DNA of 64,000 nucleotides. Source: Trichostrongylus colubriformis (lineage: Eukaryota; Nematoda; Chromadorea; Rhabditida; Trichostrongylidae). Positions 34,046 to 45,695 of the stretch are shown here, piece by piece (positions within the stretch are counted from its first letter, which is position 1; each line of letters opens with the position of its first letter). Position numbers and translations under genes: made by a program. The notes below the pieces were generated by a model. That model was not told the origin of the DNA. It was given only the letters and a program-made list of their open reading frames with translations, and ran no database searches. The stretch lies in assembly GCA_963978905.1 (NCBI GenBank), contig OZ022260.1, positions 1,849,725 through 1,913,724 on the forward strand. The letters run 5' to 3'.

Positions 34046-36600
34046 AGTAAGTAAGAACCAAATCACGACAATAGGACTCTGCTGTTATGGTCTGACCAGG
34101 TTGCAGCAGGCTTAAGTGGATTACGCCCTTACAACACCACCGAACAGTGAGCACCCTTGATGCGGCTCATCTTGAAGATTAAAGTCTCCAGAAGGAAACC
34201 TCGCAAACCAACGACGCACGGTTCTTTAGACAGGGGATGCTTGGCCCCACACACGGCTGAGGTTTGAATTGGCTTCGGCCGCGAAGTAACCCAGTTTAAC
34301 TCATGAAGCATGATCATGCTAAAACCGTACCTTTCTATTCTGACTTTCAAAGCCAGTAAAAACCTGTTACCAAAGGCCACTATCAAAGGAATTGGGCCAC
34401 TATCATAGGAAGTGTGAATTGAAAAGGGCTGAGCATGACTAACAAGATGGTATAATCAGACTGACTCGAGCTGGGAAACAGCGCCGAAAAAAAGGCTGAT
34501 CACGAAACGGCTAATTATTCTGCATACACCTAATAGAAAAAGCATATCCGATGCACCTACCGAGGCCCACGGTGTTAGGCGCCAGCCAACTGGTAAGAAA
34601 TAAACACGTAAATAAGATAACAGCCACCGTCCTAGGATGGCCTACACCCATATTCGACCTAGCTAGCAGTGCAGGGACAGAAAATACGTGGAAAAAAAGG
34701 CGTGCTTCCGTCTGCGATAAAATCAGATAGAGGAAATTCTGATAGTGAATGCAGCGTTACTGAGTGATAAGATTATGTACCACGAAGATTGTCCTGAACG
34801 GTGCTTTTGAAACGTGTTCACCATGAAAGTCAACACCTCAGCATCACGTCTTCTCGATCAAGAAATCACGTCATTTCTATCAATACGGCATTAATACGAT
34901 ATGATAAGTATCATTCTGCTACCATGCTCATTACTTTACACCCCACTCATTCTTCAGCCTGGTGGACCCTAGAAGGCGTGGTTTGTCATTCAAAGGCGTC
35001 ACCTGTTAACCGCTACGCCGTCCCTGTTGGTTGGGCCGAGCTTTTCATTGTGGATTCCGCCATAAATAGGCTCCTTAGACCCCTAGTTCTCATGTGAATG
35101 ACTTCTTTCGAGGATTTCCCCATAACCACATTACCCCGATCCTACCATACACTGGAAGGAGAATAACTCGTTTGAATTCCCACCAACCAACATGAACAAG
35201 CATTTGCGAGCACAGCGCATTTCTAATTTTTGCGTCAGCGTTGATTTCCGTTCTACACTGCGTCCCTGACCATGTGACCTTCGCCTCTTCGCTCTTCGTT
35301 CCCGCTTCTTAGGACGCCCCACCATCAAACGTCACTTTGAGTGGCTCTATCTTCGCCGGATCCTTAATTTCGAATGAAACTTTGCATGGGGCTCCTAGTT
35401 AGCAAATACAACATAAATTTAGGAGTAACAAAAAAGCTCAAATCTCTATGGACGATTCCCCCAACGATTCCCAAACCTCTCATGGTCACTGACCGCTGAA
35501 ATGCAAATGAACATAATGAATAGAAATATGCTTGTTTATACGCATAAATGCACACTTTTATCGATGATTTTCAAAATAATACTTCTATTTGAAGGTGCAC
35601 ATGAAATTAGACAGAGTACACAGTATTCGACAATTACTTCGATGTTTTAGTAGTTCCCAATTCAGCCACTTTTCAGACAACTATCCTGTCTCTTTTTTCA
35701 TCCATTGGGCTAGGAGATATGGGCTGCAAAATGAGACCGTGGGTATCTTACCAAATACCTGCCCCATTCATTATCAATCATTATCGAATAGAATCAACAC
35801 ATTGACGACACTGCGCTATCTTTGTGCTCGTTTATGTTATTCGCTTTAATTTGAAAAGTCACTCTTTGTTTGGGTCACTCATTCAGGCGATTAACCGGAA
35901 TAAAACACAGGACACGGTGATCGTTTAGGACCCAACCACATGTGATCCCCTCAGCGCGCACGCATTGCGCCACTGGCAGATCACCGTAGTGCGCAATTCT
36001 GTCCCCAGTGACACACACCAATATCCCTTAACAACGCTTGTGATAATATAGCCATATCCTGTTTCGTGAACCATTTCCAAAAAAGGGGATAAATTACTGA
36101 GGTGAAGGGTGCAATTTGTGAATGTTGCACAATAACATGCCTTTACATCAGTTACACGTCTTGACATGTATACACCTGACATAGGTACGTTAGTCGTGTA
36201 AAGGCATGTCATTGTTCAACATTCAACAAACTGCCCCTCCCGCCCCTCATAATCGTACACTTCAAAGGGATATTTTCAGTGAGACTCATAATGAATCGCA
36301 TCGCTTTGTCGTCAATGTATTGCTAGGGTTAGAAATATACACGCTACCCTTGCAGTATTCTGCTTCAACCAAAATTCTTTGTCATCTTCAGACTTCAGCT
36401 TTTGTTCTTCATGTTCTTCATGTTCTGATGACTTAGATCTGCTATCTTTACTCCTACTCTGAAGTTTATAAATTCACTTGCGGTTCGCGACTCTTCTCCA
36501 ATCATAAGTAAACAATATAAGAAAACATCATTCAAGTGGTCATCCAATTACGTTGGTCGACCTACGTTCTTGGGTCGATAAATGTTTGCGCAACTATCCA
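34046..36600. other. Gene-poor stretch
   Basis: No coding signal I can support. A partial arm of the long-TIR repeat is at about 35350-35450 (GAAACTTTGCATG...AGCAAATACAACATAAAT). Short frames at 34801-35097 and 35589-35849 have no recognisable family motif. Confidence 0.5.
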
Positions 36601-36619
36601 TGTGGCTTCCTTTCTTCTT

Positions 36620-36775
36620 CGCCATGATGCGCCATTACAACACTACACCCGCTCAAACCCACGCTAGCCACGCCCACTAGATCTCCTTTTGCTCACCTCA
36701 GTTAAAAGGGCGTGGTTAGGGTGAGTTAAGCGAGAGTAGCGATTTGATGGTGGCGCAAAAGCATGCAACGTAGAT
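36620..36775. repeat. MITE family C copy
   Basis: The arms share GCTACACCCGCTC-like sequence, CCACGCCCA and the inverse GGGCGTGG, ending GGTGGCGCAAAAGCATGCAA. Related copies are at 38035-38216 and 46845-47005, and a partial one is near 39670-39740. Confidence 0.55.
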
Positions 36776-37040
36776 GGTTACCCAAGGATGTACTGCGCCA
36801 AAACGATTGGTAGACTAATTTGATTATCACAATATGTGCCTTCAAACCAAGGCTTCGTAGACTGACACCAGTGGCTTAGCGCATTTGTGGTGCTTTGTAG
36901 TCGAAATAAATAGGCTTACCCTAGCTCAAATCCACAGCTTCAAATAATTCTGCGATCGTCAAAAGTTCCCAGAACTAAGGATATGATAGAGGCTGATTCA
37001 CGGACCCTGTTGTAGCAATCGTGCACGGGAACGATTCTCT

Positions 37041-37395
37041 GTCACCCATATATTTACATATTTAAGTTGTATTTGCGTGATAAGGACCGCATGCAAAAAA
37101 TTCACGCGAAAATGTGAGAATCTAGTTAAGATAAAGTTCCTCGAAGTGATGGCCGAGGGGGGAGCCTCAGAGTAAATGCCCGCCTCGTCGTCCACCGTGG
37201 TCGAAGACGCTAGTGGGCACAGAAACTCACGTAAACAGTTCCACTCTTCGTCTTCTACCGCGACGAACGACGGGGCGGCCACTCACTCTGGTGGGACTGT
37301 ATCTTAGCCGAATTCCCACTTTTTCGCGTGAAACTTTGCACGCGGCCCTTATTAAGCAAATACAACATAAATATATGAGTAAAAAACTCATTTTC
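37041..37395. repeat. MITE family D (about 100-bp TIRs)
   Basis: Left: ATATATTTACATATTTAAG, then TTGTATTTGCGTGATAAGG and CCGCATGCAAA. Right is the inverse: TTTGCACGCGGCCCTTATTA, GCAAATACAACATAAATATA. Other copies are at 54120-54485 and 63345-63645. Confidence 0.7.
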
Positions 37396-37470
37396 CCGTC
37401 CCAATTTCTTTATGGTAAAACGATTTATATAAGTCCATTGGAAGATCTTCCTCAGAAATTAGGACACATG

Positions 37471-37680
37471 ATGTCGCGTTCACACTTTGCGTCAGAGCAC
37501 TGGTGATCGCGGCCGATACAACGCACCGAAATGGAAACCACGCCGGCCCTCGGCGCACTATGGACGCACTGCCTACGATTAGTACAGTGATGCGCGGTTC
37601 GGCGTACTGAACATGGGCCTTGCATTTCATCAGTCAAATTTCCTGTGATCGCAGCATTCTTTCGTAAAGTATAAACGTGG
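37471..37680. repeat. MITE family A copy
   Basis: GTCGCGTTCACACTTTGCG at the left; CGTAAAGTATAAACGTGG at the right. Confidence 0.55.
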
Positions 37681-37725
37681 TCTGAGACAAAAACAACGAT
37701 AATCTACAAGCCAGACAACACTCAC

Positions 37726-37939
37726 CTTGGACCTCTTTGTACGTTCTTTGGACCCTTTGGACCCCTTGGACCTCTTAGTGTGCTCAGATCCTCTGCTTCT
37801 CCCTTTCCGATGGAATGGATCTTTGACGGCTGCAGCATCTCGAGGCGAGAAACGAGGTGACGAGGTGAATCCATCATGTATTACAGTTTGCTTGACTTTT
37901 GGATCGAGTTTTGTCAAATAGTCAGGATGAATCCACTTT
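37726..37939 (-). CDS. Candidate exon of an unidentified gene, Lys/Arg/Ser-rich
   Basis: Read on the - strand, an acceptor TTTGCAG precedes an open 214-nt segment that closes on AAG|GTGAGT, a strong donor. It encodes KWIHPDYLTKLDPK and later repeated basic words (KRSKGSKGSKERTKRSK). I do not recognise the family. A basic tail of this sort could belong to a kinase or nuclear protein, but no partner exon was fixed. It could be a chance open frame. Confidence 0.3.
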
Positions 37940-38034
37940 CTGCAAAGGAGCGAATGAACGTCACTTTGGGGATGGGCGGACACCTCGCGTTAATCAGTCG
38001 GGTAATCTCTTGAGGCAGTAAATTCCTGGGAGAT

Positions 38035-38216
38035 TGCACCCTATTTGCACCGCCATGGTGCACCTCAACGGCGCTACACCTGCTCGAACCCATGCCAATC
38101 ATGCCCTTTTAGCTCAGCTAACCAATTCGTAAGAAGCTTGAGTAGGCGTGGCTAGTGTGGGTAAGGCAGGGTGTAGTGCCGTGATGGCGGATGGTGGCTG
38201 CGAAAAGGATGCAAGT
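38035..38216. repeat. MITE family C copy
   Basis: GCACCGCCATGGTGCACC..GGCGCTACACCTGCTCGAACCC at the left, and the inverse GTGTAGTGCCGTGATGGCGG..GAAAAGGATGCAA at the right. Confidence 0.55.
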
Positions 38217-38613
38217 TAGTGCCCCAAGATTGATTATCGCAAGGTGTCCTTTCGCAGATTAGGACAGCCTGAACGTACATATTTGGATTGTTGCGCATGA
38301 ATTTAGCCATGATAGCATATGAATGGCACCATTCCACGTGATTCTGAAATCGAAGTCATGGAATACGAATGAGAAAGGGTCACGCATTCTGCGCTCATCG
38401 CTCCCCTTTTCAATGCCCCACGCACTCCTTTTCGAAAAAGCATTTAAATGCGATTAGACCTATCCAATAAACCGACAGCGGTCAGCGAAAAATGACTGTT
38501 TATTCTCCCATATAAACCTGGTACCAGTCCACGAATCCGGAAAGATACCTGGGTGGCACTAGGCAGGATCTGATACATACGTGGCCTATTATAATAGGAG
38601 CAGCGTCATCCAT

Positions 38614-38983
38614 CTTAAAGACAGTAATAGGGAAAATCAGGGCCGGATATGGGAAGATCACCATATATGAAGGTCGACGTGCTCAGTTGCACGAAAGTGG
38701 AGGAAAACGGAATGAGACGATCGAAAACCCGAGAAATATTTATTACCGTCTTTTCGCCGTTGATTCCTAAAAAGGGCGGGTCGGGCCGGAAAGAGGGGCG
38801 AGCTGGGATGAAACAAGTGGCAGCCGTTGAAGATGACGATCTTTATAAAGCTCGGGGGGGGGGGGGGGGTCCCTTTTTGCATCGGAAATTCCGACACATA
38901 CTCTCCTTGTACCTCCAGCTGCCATTTGCTCAACGCAGTTGGGAGTTCTCGTTACCCACATTACCCCTATCACTGTCTTCAAG
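38614..38983. repeat. MITE family B-related element
   Basis: CTTAAAGACAGTAATAGGG at the left and its near inverse CCCCTATCACTGTCTTCAAG at the right; about 370 bp, with a long G-run near 38855. The left end is on TTAA; the right is TTCAA. Confidence 0.6.
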
Positions 38984-40023
38984 ATAGCAGCAGAAACATC
39001 GCAAAGCGAACCGTTTTGATGACAAACGAGGTGGAAACCGCCAGACGCAGATGAAACCGATGCGACACCGCGCCGTGCGGTTTTTGGCATATTCTGGCCA
39101 CACCCACGCAACACCTTCCCTACCAATCATAACGAACCTATTGTAATCAGATACGCTCAACTTCAGTGGCGCCATTTCACAGCGGAAAATGCTAGGGCGC
39201 TCACTGTACTAGTCCTGGAACTAAACGAGTGTGCGACAGCACACCCGAACTGGGTCAGGTCACGAGAGGATTCGACGCCGGCGCCCTTTAGCGTGCGTGC
39301 TGAAATTGCAGTGGAACCAAAAAGGCACATGTCGCGCGCAGTGACGCAAATGAATGTCCTTATGCACATCAATCCAACGCGTTTCAGAGTCCGTAACCCA
39401 CCCTAATGGTCCAGTGTGAAGAAATTCATAGCGAACCTGTTTCAGATTTGGAGGGACACTGCGTGACTGATAAGCCCATTCCATGATCACTGCCATCACG
39501 TAGACGAGCTCGTTTCGATCCAGAACGCTACCGTTGCACTTTTCTAAACATAAACAGTGAGTTGCACAATCGTCATTCGACGGGAAGTGAGATAACCACA
39601 AGTAGCGAGCATGCAATTGGCCTTAAAGTCCGTGTTTTGAAGGCACATCACACAAAAACCAGATAATTCGACGCGCTATCACGGTGCTACACTCGTCCGA
39701 ACCCACACTAGCCCCGTCCACGCACGCTAACAACACCTGGTTCGGACGGAGCTTTTTCCAACGACACTGAGAAATGTCTTAGGTACTAGACCCCCACTGT
39801 TTCCTAGATAGATTTTAGGGCTTTTTCAATTTTCAATTGACAGCTGTGTACATCGCCCAAGTGCAAACGACCAGGCTCAGACATAGCGCAGGCTTCCGTC
39901 ATTCGCGCAAAAATAAATGAAGAAGGACGGAGGTGAAACTGAGTACTACTGCATGCCCTAATAAGCGCACATGTCAATGGATTACGTAGAGCAACGCTTG
40001 TTTGCAATCAATACACACGTTTA

Positions 40024-40196
40024 GGCCGCGTTCATACTCAGCGTCGGTAGGGCGTGGCTGTTCACAGGCAACGAGGCAGAGTGGCATGGAAAAGGTGCAG
40101 AGACCACGCAGGCAATGAGACAGGATGGCATGGACGGAGACGCCGAGACACGCAGCTACGCCCTGCCGCCGGCACCGCAGAGTATGAATGCGGACT
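40024..40196. repeat. MITE family A copy
   Basis: GGCCGCGTTCATACTCAGCG to CCGCAGAGTATGAATGCGG with the usual internal GTGGCTG / CAGCTACGCC arms. Confidence 0.75.
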
Positions 40197-40589
40197 TGCA
40201 TATCAGCTGGCTGCAATAAGTCGCCGAGTATATATCCTGTACATTGCTACGATTAAAAACAAAGAAAGCTTACGATTTATGATAAAAGCACGAACCAGTG
40301 TGAAGCTGTAGAGCGTCCACCAAGCCGATATTTTCTTGCAATATATGGCAGAACGTGTGAAGCATATGAATCAGCGAGAACACTTCTTTTCGACGTTCAC
40401 TAACGCATACCTAGAAAATACCGCTGATTGAGTACCGCTCCAATGAGGATCTGTTACAACAGTCGCGTACCGTGTACTCAGGCTTATATAGCATTGCCAC
40501 CTGTAAGATCTCGTCAAATTCCACCGGCAACCGTCTCTTTTCCCTGAAATGATCCTCTTCGCATTTTTAAAGACAAGATACAAAGGCTA

Positions 40590-40774
40590 CTTAGGCCGCG
40601 TTCATACTTTGCGCCGGCAGAGCACGATTGCGTTCACAGGCAGCGAGGCAGAGTGGCACGGGGGAGTTGCAGAGATCAGCCAGGCAACGAGATAAGGTGG
40701 CACAGGCAGAGACGCAGAGACATGCAGCTACACCCTGCCGCCGACACCGCAGAGTATGAACGTGTCCTTAACAT
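40590..40774. repeat. MITE family A copy, well preserved
   Basis: Starts GCCGCGTTCATACTTTGCGC and ends ACCGCAGAGTATGAACGTG. TTA stands just outside both ends and may be the target duplication. Nothing else of note in 40197-41600. Confidence 0.8.
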
Positions 40775-41639
40775 GCACAGACAAGCCCAGTTGGCTGCAG
40801 GCAAATGACGAGCAGAAAGAGCATAAAGAGCAGAACACCGTCAAGCATTGCCTGAGCAATCCACAGAAGAGGGTCAACTTTCGGAAAGAAAGGGATGGGA
40901 CATATGTGGGAGAAGATTTTCCGAAAAACCCTTCATAAGTTACAGGGTTGGGTTTGGTAACTGTGGGTTATGAGTTCAGGACATCAAAATGGTCTACCGT
41001 AATCAACAATCAAATTGTTGTCAGGCATTTGCGGAGACATCTCTTTGGCCGTTGCTGGTACGGGTAGCGTTGTAAATGGCTCATCCACCTCAGCTCCAAA
41101 GCCTTATTTTCACTGGCGTTAAATGCACCCCATTGGTATTATAAAACCTTTGCAATAAATTATTTCACGTGTGATTGGGCGCGTTGTGGGCACTCACGGC
41201 AACACTACGCCTTATCTAGCGCCCAATGGTGACTATAGCTTGCCTACTGATGACTATAAAACGCCACTCAGTTACATTTCGAACTCATAACCTTGTCGTG
41301 AAGGAAGACCAGGGGACCCCTCTAGTGGTTACGGTATACCATCCTGTCTCATCCTCAACATTATCTTCCACTAAGCACAACCTTTTAATGAGAAGCCTTC
41401 AAAATCGAACAAGGTAAGCTATACTCTTACATCTTGAATGAAACTTGTAATAGTTCATGCACCCCTCGACTTACCATCTGTAGTAGTACACCTTGAGGGT
41501 CCGCCTTTGTGCTGGTTTGTCTTTGGGCTTCTTCTCAACATCATAGGTGTATAGCACTGTGCACGGCGCCATCTTTTTGGAACGGATCAATTTAAACGAG
41601 TGTGTTGTGCCGAGGTCTGAAGAGGTTCTGATGACTTTT

Positions 41640-43720
41640 TTGTTCCTCTCAGAATGCGAAAGACGACGGTTATTCAGCTACATTTACGTTATCCTAGTCG
41701 CATGAAGAGTAATGCATGGGACAAAGCTTTGAAGGCGAACAGCCCGCGTGATTGGGAGGAATACTATAGGAAGGTGCGAGCGACTTTCGATGAAAAATTA
41801 AATAGGTTTTACGGAAATTGAGAAAAAAAGGTGATATACTCTGGGGATAAGAGCATGTTCTATAGATTTCTCAATTCTAAGCTGAAGTCAAACAAGTGTC
41901 TTGATGCTTAAGTCGGGGAGAATGGCAATGTAGTATGTTGTGATCAGGATAAGGCTGCGCTTTTCGCCCATGTTTTTGGAAGAGCACACATGAGTGATGA
42001 GGATCACAGTGACTCAATATCAGTCCCACGTTTACTGTTATGAGCGATTCCCTTTGGTTCCACAGTGATGATGATTATAAGTTATCAATTCGATGGCTCA
42101 CATCTTGCTCAGATACACCTAACCACATTCCGCTCTACTTCATCGAAAAGGTAGCACACATAATCTCTGGTCCACTTGCGTTTAGTTTAACTCAAGTTTT
42201 ATGAACGCAGAAGTGCCCAAAAGGTGGCGTGTTTCATCTATCACCCCTATTCCGATGAAACTGCCGTATTCCTGCCCACACAAATATAGACCTGTACGCA
42301 TAACTTCAATTTTTGCCAGGTTATTCGAGAAAGTGCTGAAAAAGAGAATTGTAGCACAAGTAGAAGAATTCAACATTATTTCGGATTGTCAACACGATTT
42401 TCAAAAAAGTAAATCCATCGTTACCGATATTCTGCAGGCACTTAATGACTGGACATCATACCTTGATAAGGGTATACGGACAGACGTCGTATACTTGGAT
42501 TTCGAAGAAGCTTTTGACAGCGTTTCTCACCCAAAGCTTATTTTGAAACTCACCATGATTGGTTTTCATCCAAGGAAGGTAGCTTAGATCAGAGCCTTTC
42601 CCACCAATAGAGTCTATATGGTTCGTGTCAACTCAAAGTTCTCTGAGCCCGAGCCGGTAGACATTGGTGTGCCGCAGGGCGGATTGCTGTCTCCAATCCT
42701 TTTTAACATAGTCTCCTTCGAACTGCTGTCTATAGACATTAACAAAGGAATCAAACGCGTTGGTTTTGCTGATGATTTCAAGCTGTATACTATCCGAGTA
42801 ATACTATCCGAGTGGGACAAAGAATCACTGCAGGGGTAAATGTCAGGGACTGGGCCGTCCGATGGAAACTACCCATACCTATTGAGAAAACCAAGATTCT
42901 ACACTTGGGAAAAGGTAGTTACTAGCTCTTCGTACTTGATGGGAGGTGTGTAACTGGAAGAAGTGGAAGAAACTGGTGACCTCGGCTTTTACATACGGAG
43001 CGACCTCAGGTTTGATGAACACTGTCTTAAAATTGCTGCTAAAGCCATGACGCCATTGTTCAACATGTTCAGAGCTCTCTCAACAAGGTATTCTTTGGTA
43101 CTTCTCAGAGCTTACAAAACATACATTAGGCCATTGTTAGGATATAGAACAGTGGTATTTAGCCCTCACAAAGTAGAGATAATTAATGCAACAGAAAGGG
43201 TTCGAAATAATTTTACAAGGAAAGTAATTGTGAGGGCAGTCGGATTCAATTATGAGCAGATACCTTGTGGCAGGGTACGCAATGCCAACCTCGGCCTTGA
43301 GACACTAGCTTTTAGAAGGAAATAATTCGACTTGATCACCTTTTTCAAATTATTCCACGGTCACTCTAAGCTGAAGTCCAACAGCTTTCTAACAGTTAGA
43401 GAATAAAGAGCCAAGGGCGGGTCCAGAAAGATTTCTGCTTACCGTGCTGAACACCATATCAGACGCCAGTTCCTTGTAAACAGGACATGCTTGCAGTTTG
43501 ACAGACTGTTCAGATTAGGGGTTGTCACTAATAAGTTAAATTCTTTTAAAGCGGCACTGGACAAGCATTTGACATCACAGGACACACACATTCGCCTTCT
43601 TTCTAGTGCATTTGTTTAGTTCAGTCACTTTGCGCCAAACTGTTCAAGTCACTCATTGTTTGTTGTTGTTCTGAGTTTGTTATCTAAATTTTTCCGCATG
43701 GGCCCATGCAATAAACAATC
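41640..43720 (+). mobile_element. CR1/Jockey-like LINE remnant
   Basis: Broken RT frames in order: CPHKYRPVRITSIFARLFEK and VVYLDFEEAFDSVSHPKL (42201-42587), then DIGVPQGGLLSPILFN and VGFADDFKLYT (42618-42839), then a thumb and tail region (42963-43620) containing NSFKAALDKHLTS. The last motif is typical of a CR1 C-terminus. Several stops and frameshifts make it non-functional. The catalytic FADD motif is kept. Confidence 0.8.
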
Positions 43721-45690
43721 ACAATTATGGAGACCTTCCAATGGATTGTGGTATCAAAACATGAAAACACGTACATTTATAGGTGTGCTCCTTTGAAACT
43801 TCATGAGGAAGATGCGGAAGCACACAGGATGGTTCTCGTTCGCTACCAATCATAATAACCACGTCCTTTGACACCATCGCTTTCACACGTTCAGACAACA
43901 AGAAGTTATCACTGCCCGGGATGCTTGCATTCTGAAAGCCAACTGTTGCTGAGCTGTTTCATACGCCCGATCTTATCGCTTTTCCTGAAGGAAGCAGCCC
44001 CAAAGGCCTTAAAGACAGGTGAAAAGCCCCTCGCACGGCTTCGCCCCAAAATGGACGAGTTTCTCCCAATAAGGAGGAGTTGTCTGCTGTTGCTTCGGAA
44101 TTCCATACGTCTTGGACTATATTCTCGATGCTTGTTGCGGGAATAAGTACACGCCGCTGCAATCATTTGCACGCTTCATTCTCGAAAACAGGACACAGTA
44201 ATTAGGGCATGAATATGGACATGGGTTATCCAGCGTGCAAGGAAAGTGGACAAGACGTTTAGGTGAACAATGTACAGCTTTTCTTATAAGAAGAAGTCCC
44301 AGATGGTAGATTAAGGGCTTCAAAGACAGGTAGAAACGCCCTTGTGTGGCTTCGCCTCATAATGGACGAGTTACTGTCGCTGAGGCTCTTTGAGGTTTAT
44401 TGGGCAGACACTGTACCTCTTCTCTCAGTAGAAAGTACCCCAGAATACACGCTGAACACCTTGTGAGGGTCCCGTCCCGAAATGGTCGAGTTTTCCCGTT
44501 TAGGTTACGCTCAACGCGGTCGCGTCGGCATTTATCAGAGGACATGGCATCGGAGGTATTGTGGCAAAACTGGTCCATTTCTCAAAACCCTGCCGGCCAT
44601 GAAAACCCTTTACATTCACTGTCCAACGGCAGCCACTATGAACAAAAGAATGGTGTGCACCGCCTTTGATCATTTCTCACAAAACTACAAACTAATTCGC
44701 GACTTACAGCTGCAAGAGGAAGCATGTGCTCCTTCAGGAATGAAGCATTGTTCGCAACCAGAACTTCGATGTCCTTATCTAAATCGGTTTAGATTAGCTA
44801 GCCAGTTCCAACATTCCCTACCAGATATTGCGCGCTCTTGCCTGAAGGAAAAATTCAACTTCTGATTGTTCACTTCTAGATCCTCGCTCTAATCACTCAG
44901 AATTCCTTATTTTGTCTCATTTTTACAGGCGATTTCGCACGGTGATTTCATAATCCGGCTCTATATCATCGCACGAGGGTGAGTTTCAAGACTACTCAAT
45001 TAGGGTAGGTCACGCGAAGGTGACCTCTGACATGCGGCCTATCCACTACAGTACCAGCAAGGAATTTGTCGCACGTGCGGACGCAATTTGCGGGGAGCGG
45101 TGACCCAATACGAGTGTCCTGTCACACACACGCCGTGATGAGGCAGGCCCGTCATAGTCGGCGAGACCGTCATCTGCTGCCACGATGCAAGAAGAGTAGC
45201 CAAGTGCCCGTGATTCGCCGCATATTTCTGCTAGTTTTCACGTAAACGAGATCTACGTTAGTATCATCGATGGCGGGAATACCTAAAGAGTAGCTCAACT
45301 ATCGGATGCGATCGATACTCATCTACTGCACAGGTAGTTCCCCTTATATTCGCTGAGTATAGACGCGGCCAAAGAGAGAAGAAAGGAAGATATTCCTGGT
45401 GGCTGACCACGTTCAAGATACCCGTCGTGGACGGACATACAAAAAAGCCTCGTCGCAAGGAAAACTGCTGACTAGGTTCACCAACGAAACATACCCTGAT
45501 TTGGTGGGAAAGAACAGTTTCCGAAATGAATCAGAAGCTCACGTGTCCCATCTCCTTTATGGTATGGCCAGATGACTTCCCGATCCATGCATCGCCATAT
45601 CAATGGATTCTTATTGGTGATCTCCTAAAACGATGCCGTGGGAGAACTGCATATTGTAGCATATTGTAGTGCTGACAAGAAAAGAGGAGA
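43721..45690. other. Gene-poor stretch with degenerate internal duplications
   Basis: The words AAAGACAGGTGAAA/AAAGACAGGTAGAAA, TGGCTTCGCC/CGGCTTCGCC and ATGGACGAGTT recur at about 43995-44060, 44310-44370 and 44470-44500, so a short unit was duplicated. No coding gene is supported. Confidence 0.4.
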
Positions 45691-45695
45691 AAAGC

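Noticed and set aside
34801..35849. Open frames of 98 and 86 codons on the + strand
   Set aside because: No family motif or splice context; length is within chance for this base composition.
39437..39543. - strand segment between AG and GTTCGC encoding SVLDRNELVYVMAVIMEWAY
   Set aside because: Could be an exon, but the donor is weak, the family is unknown and no partner exon was found.
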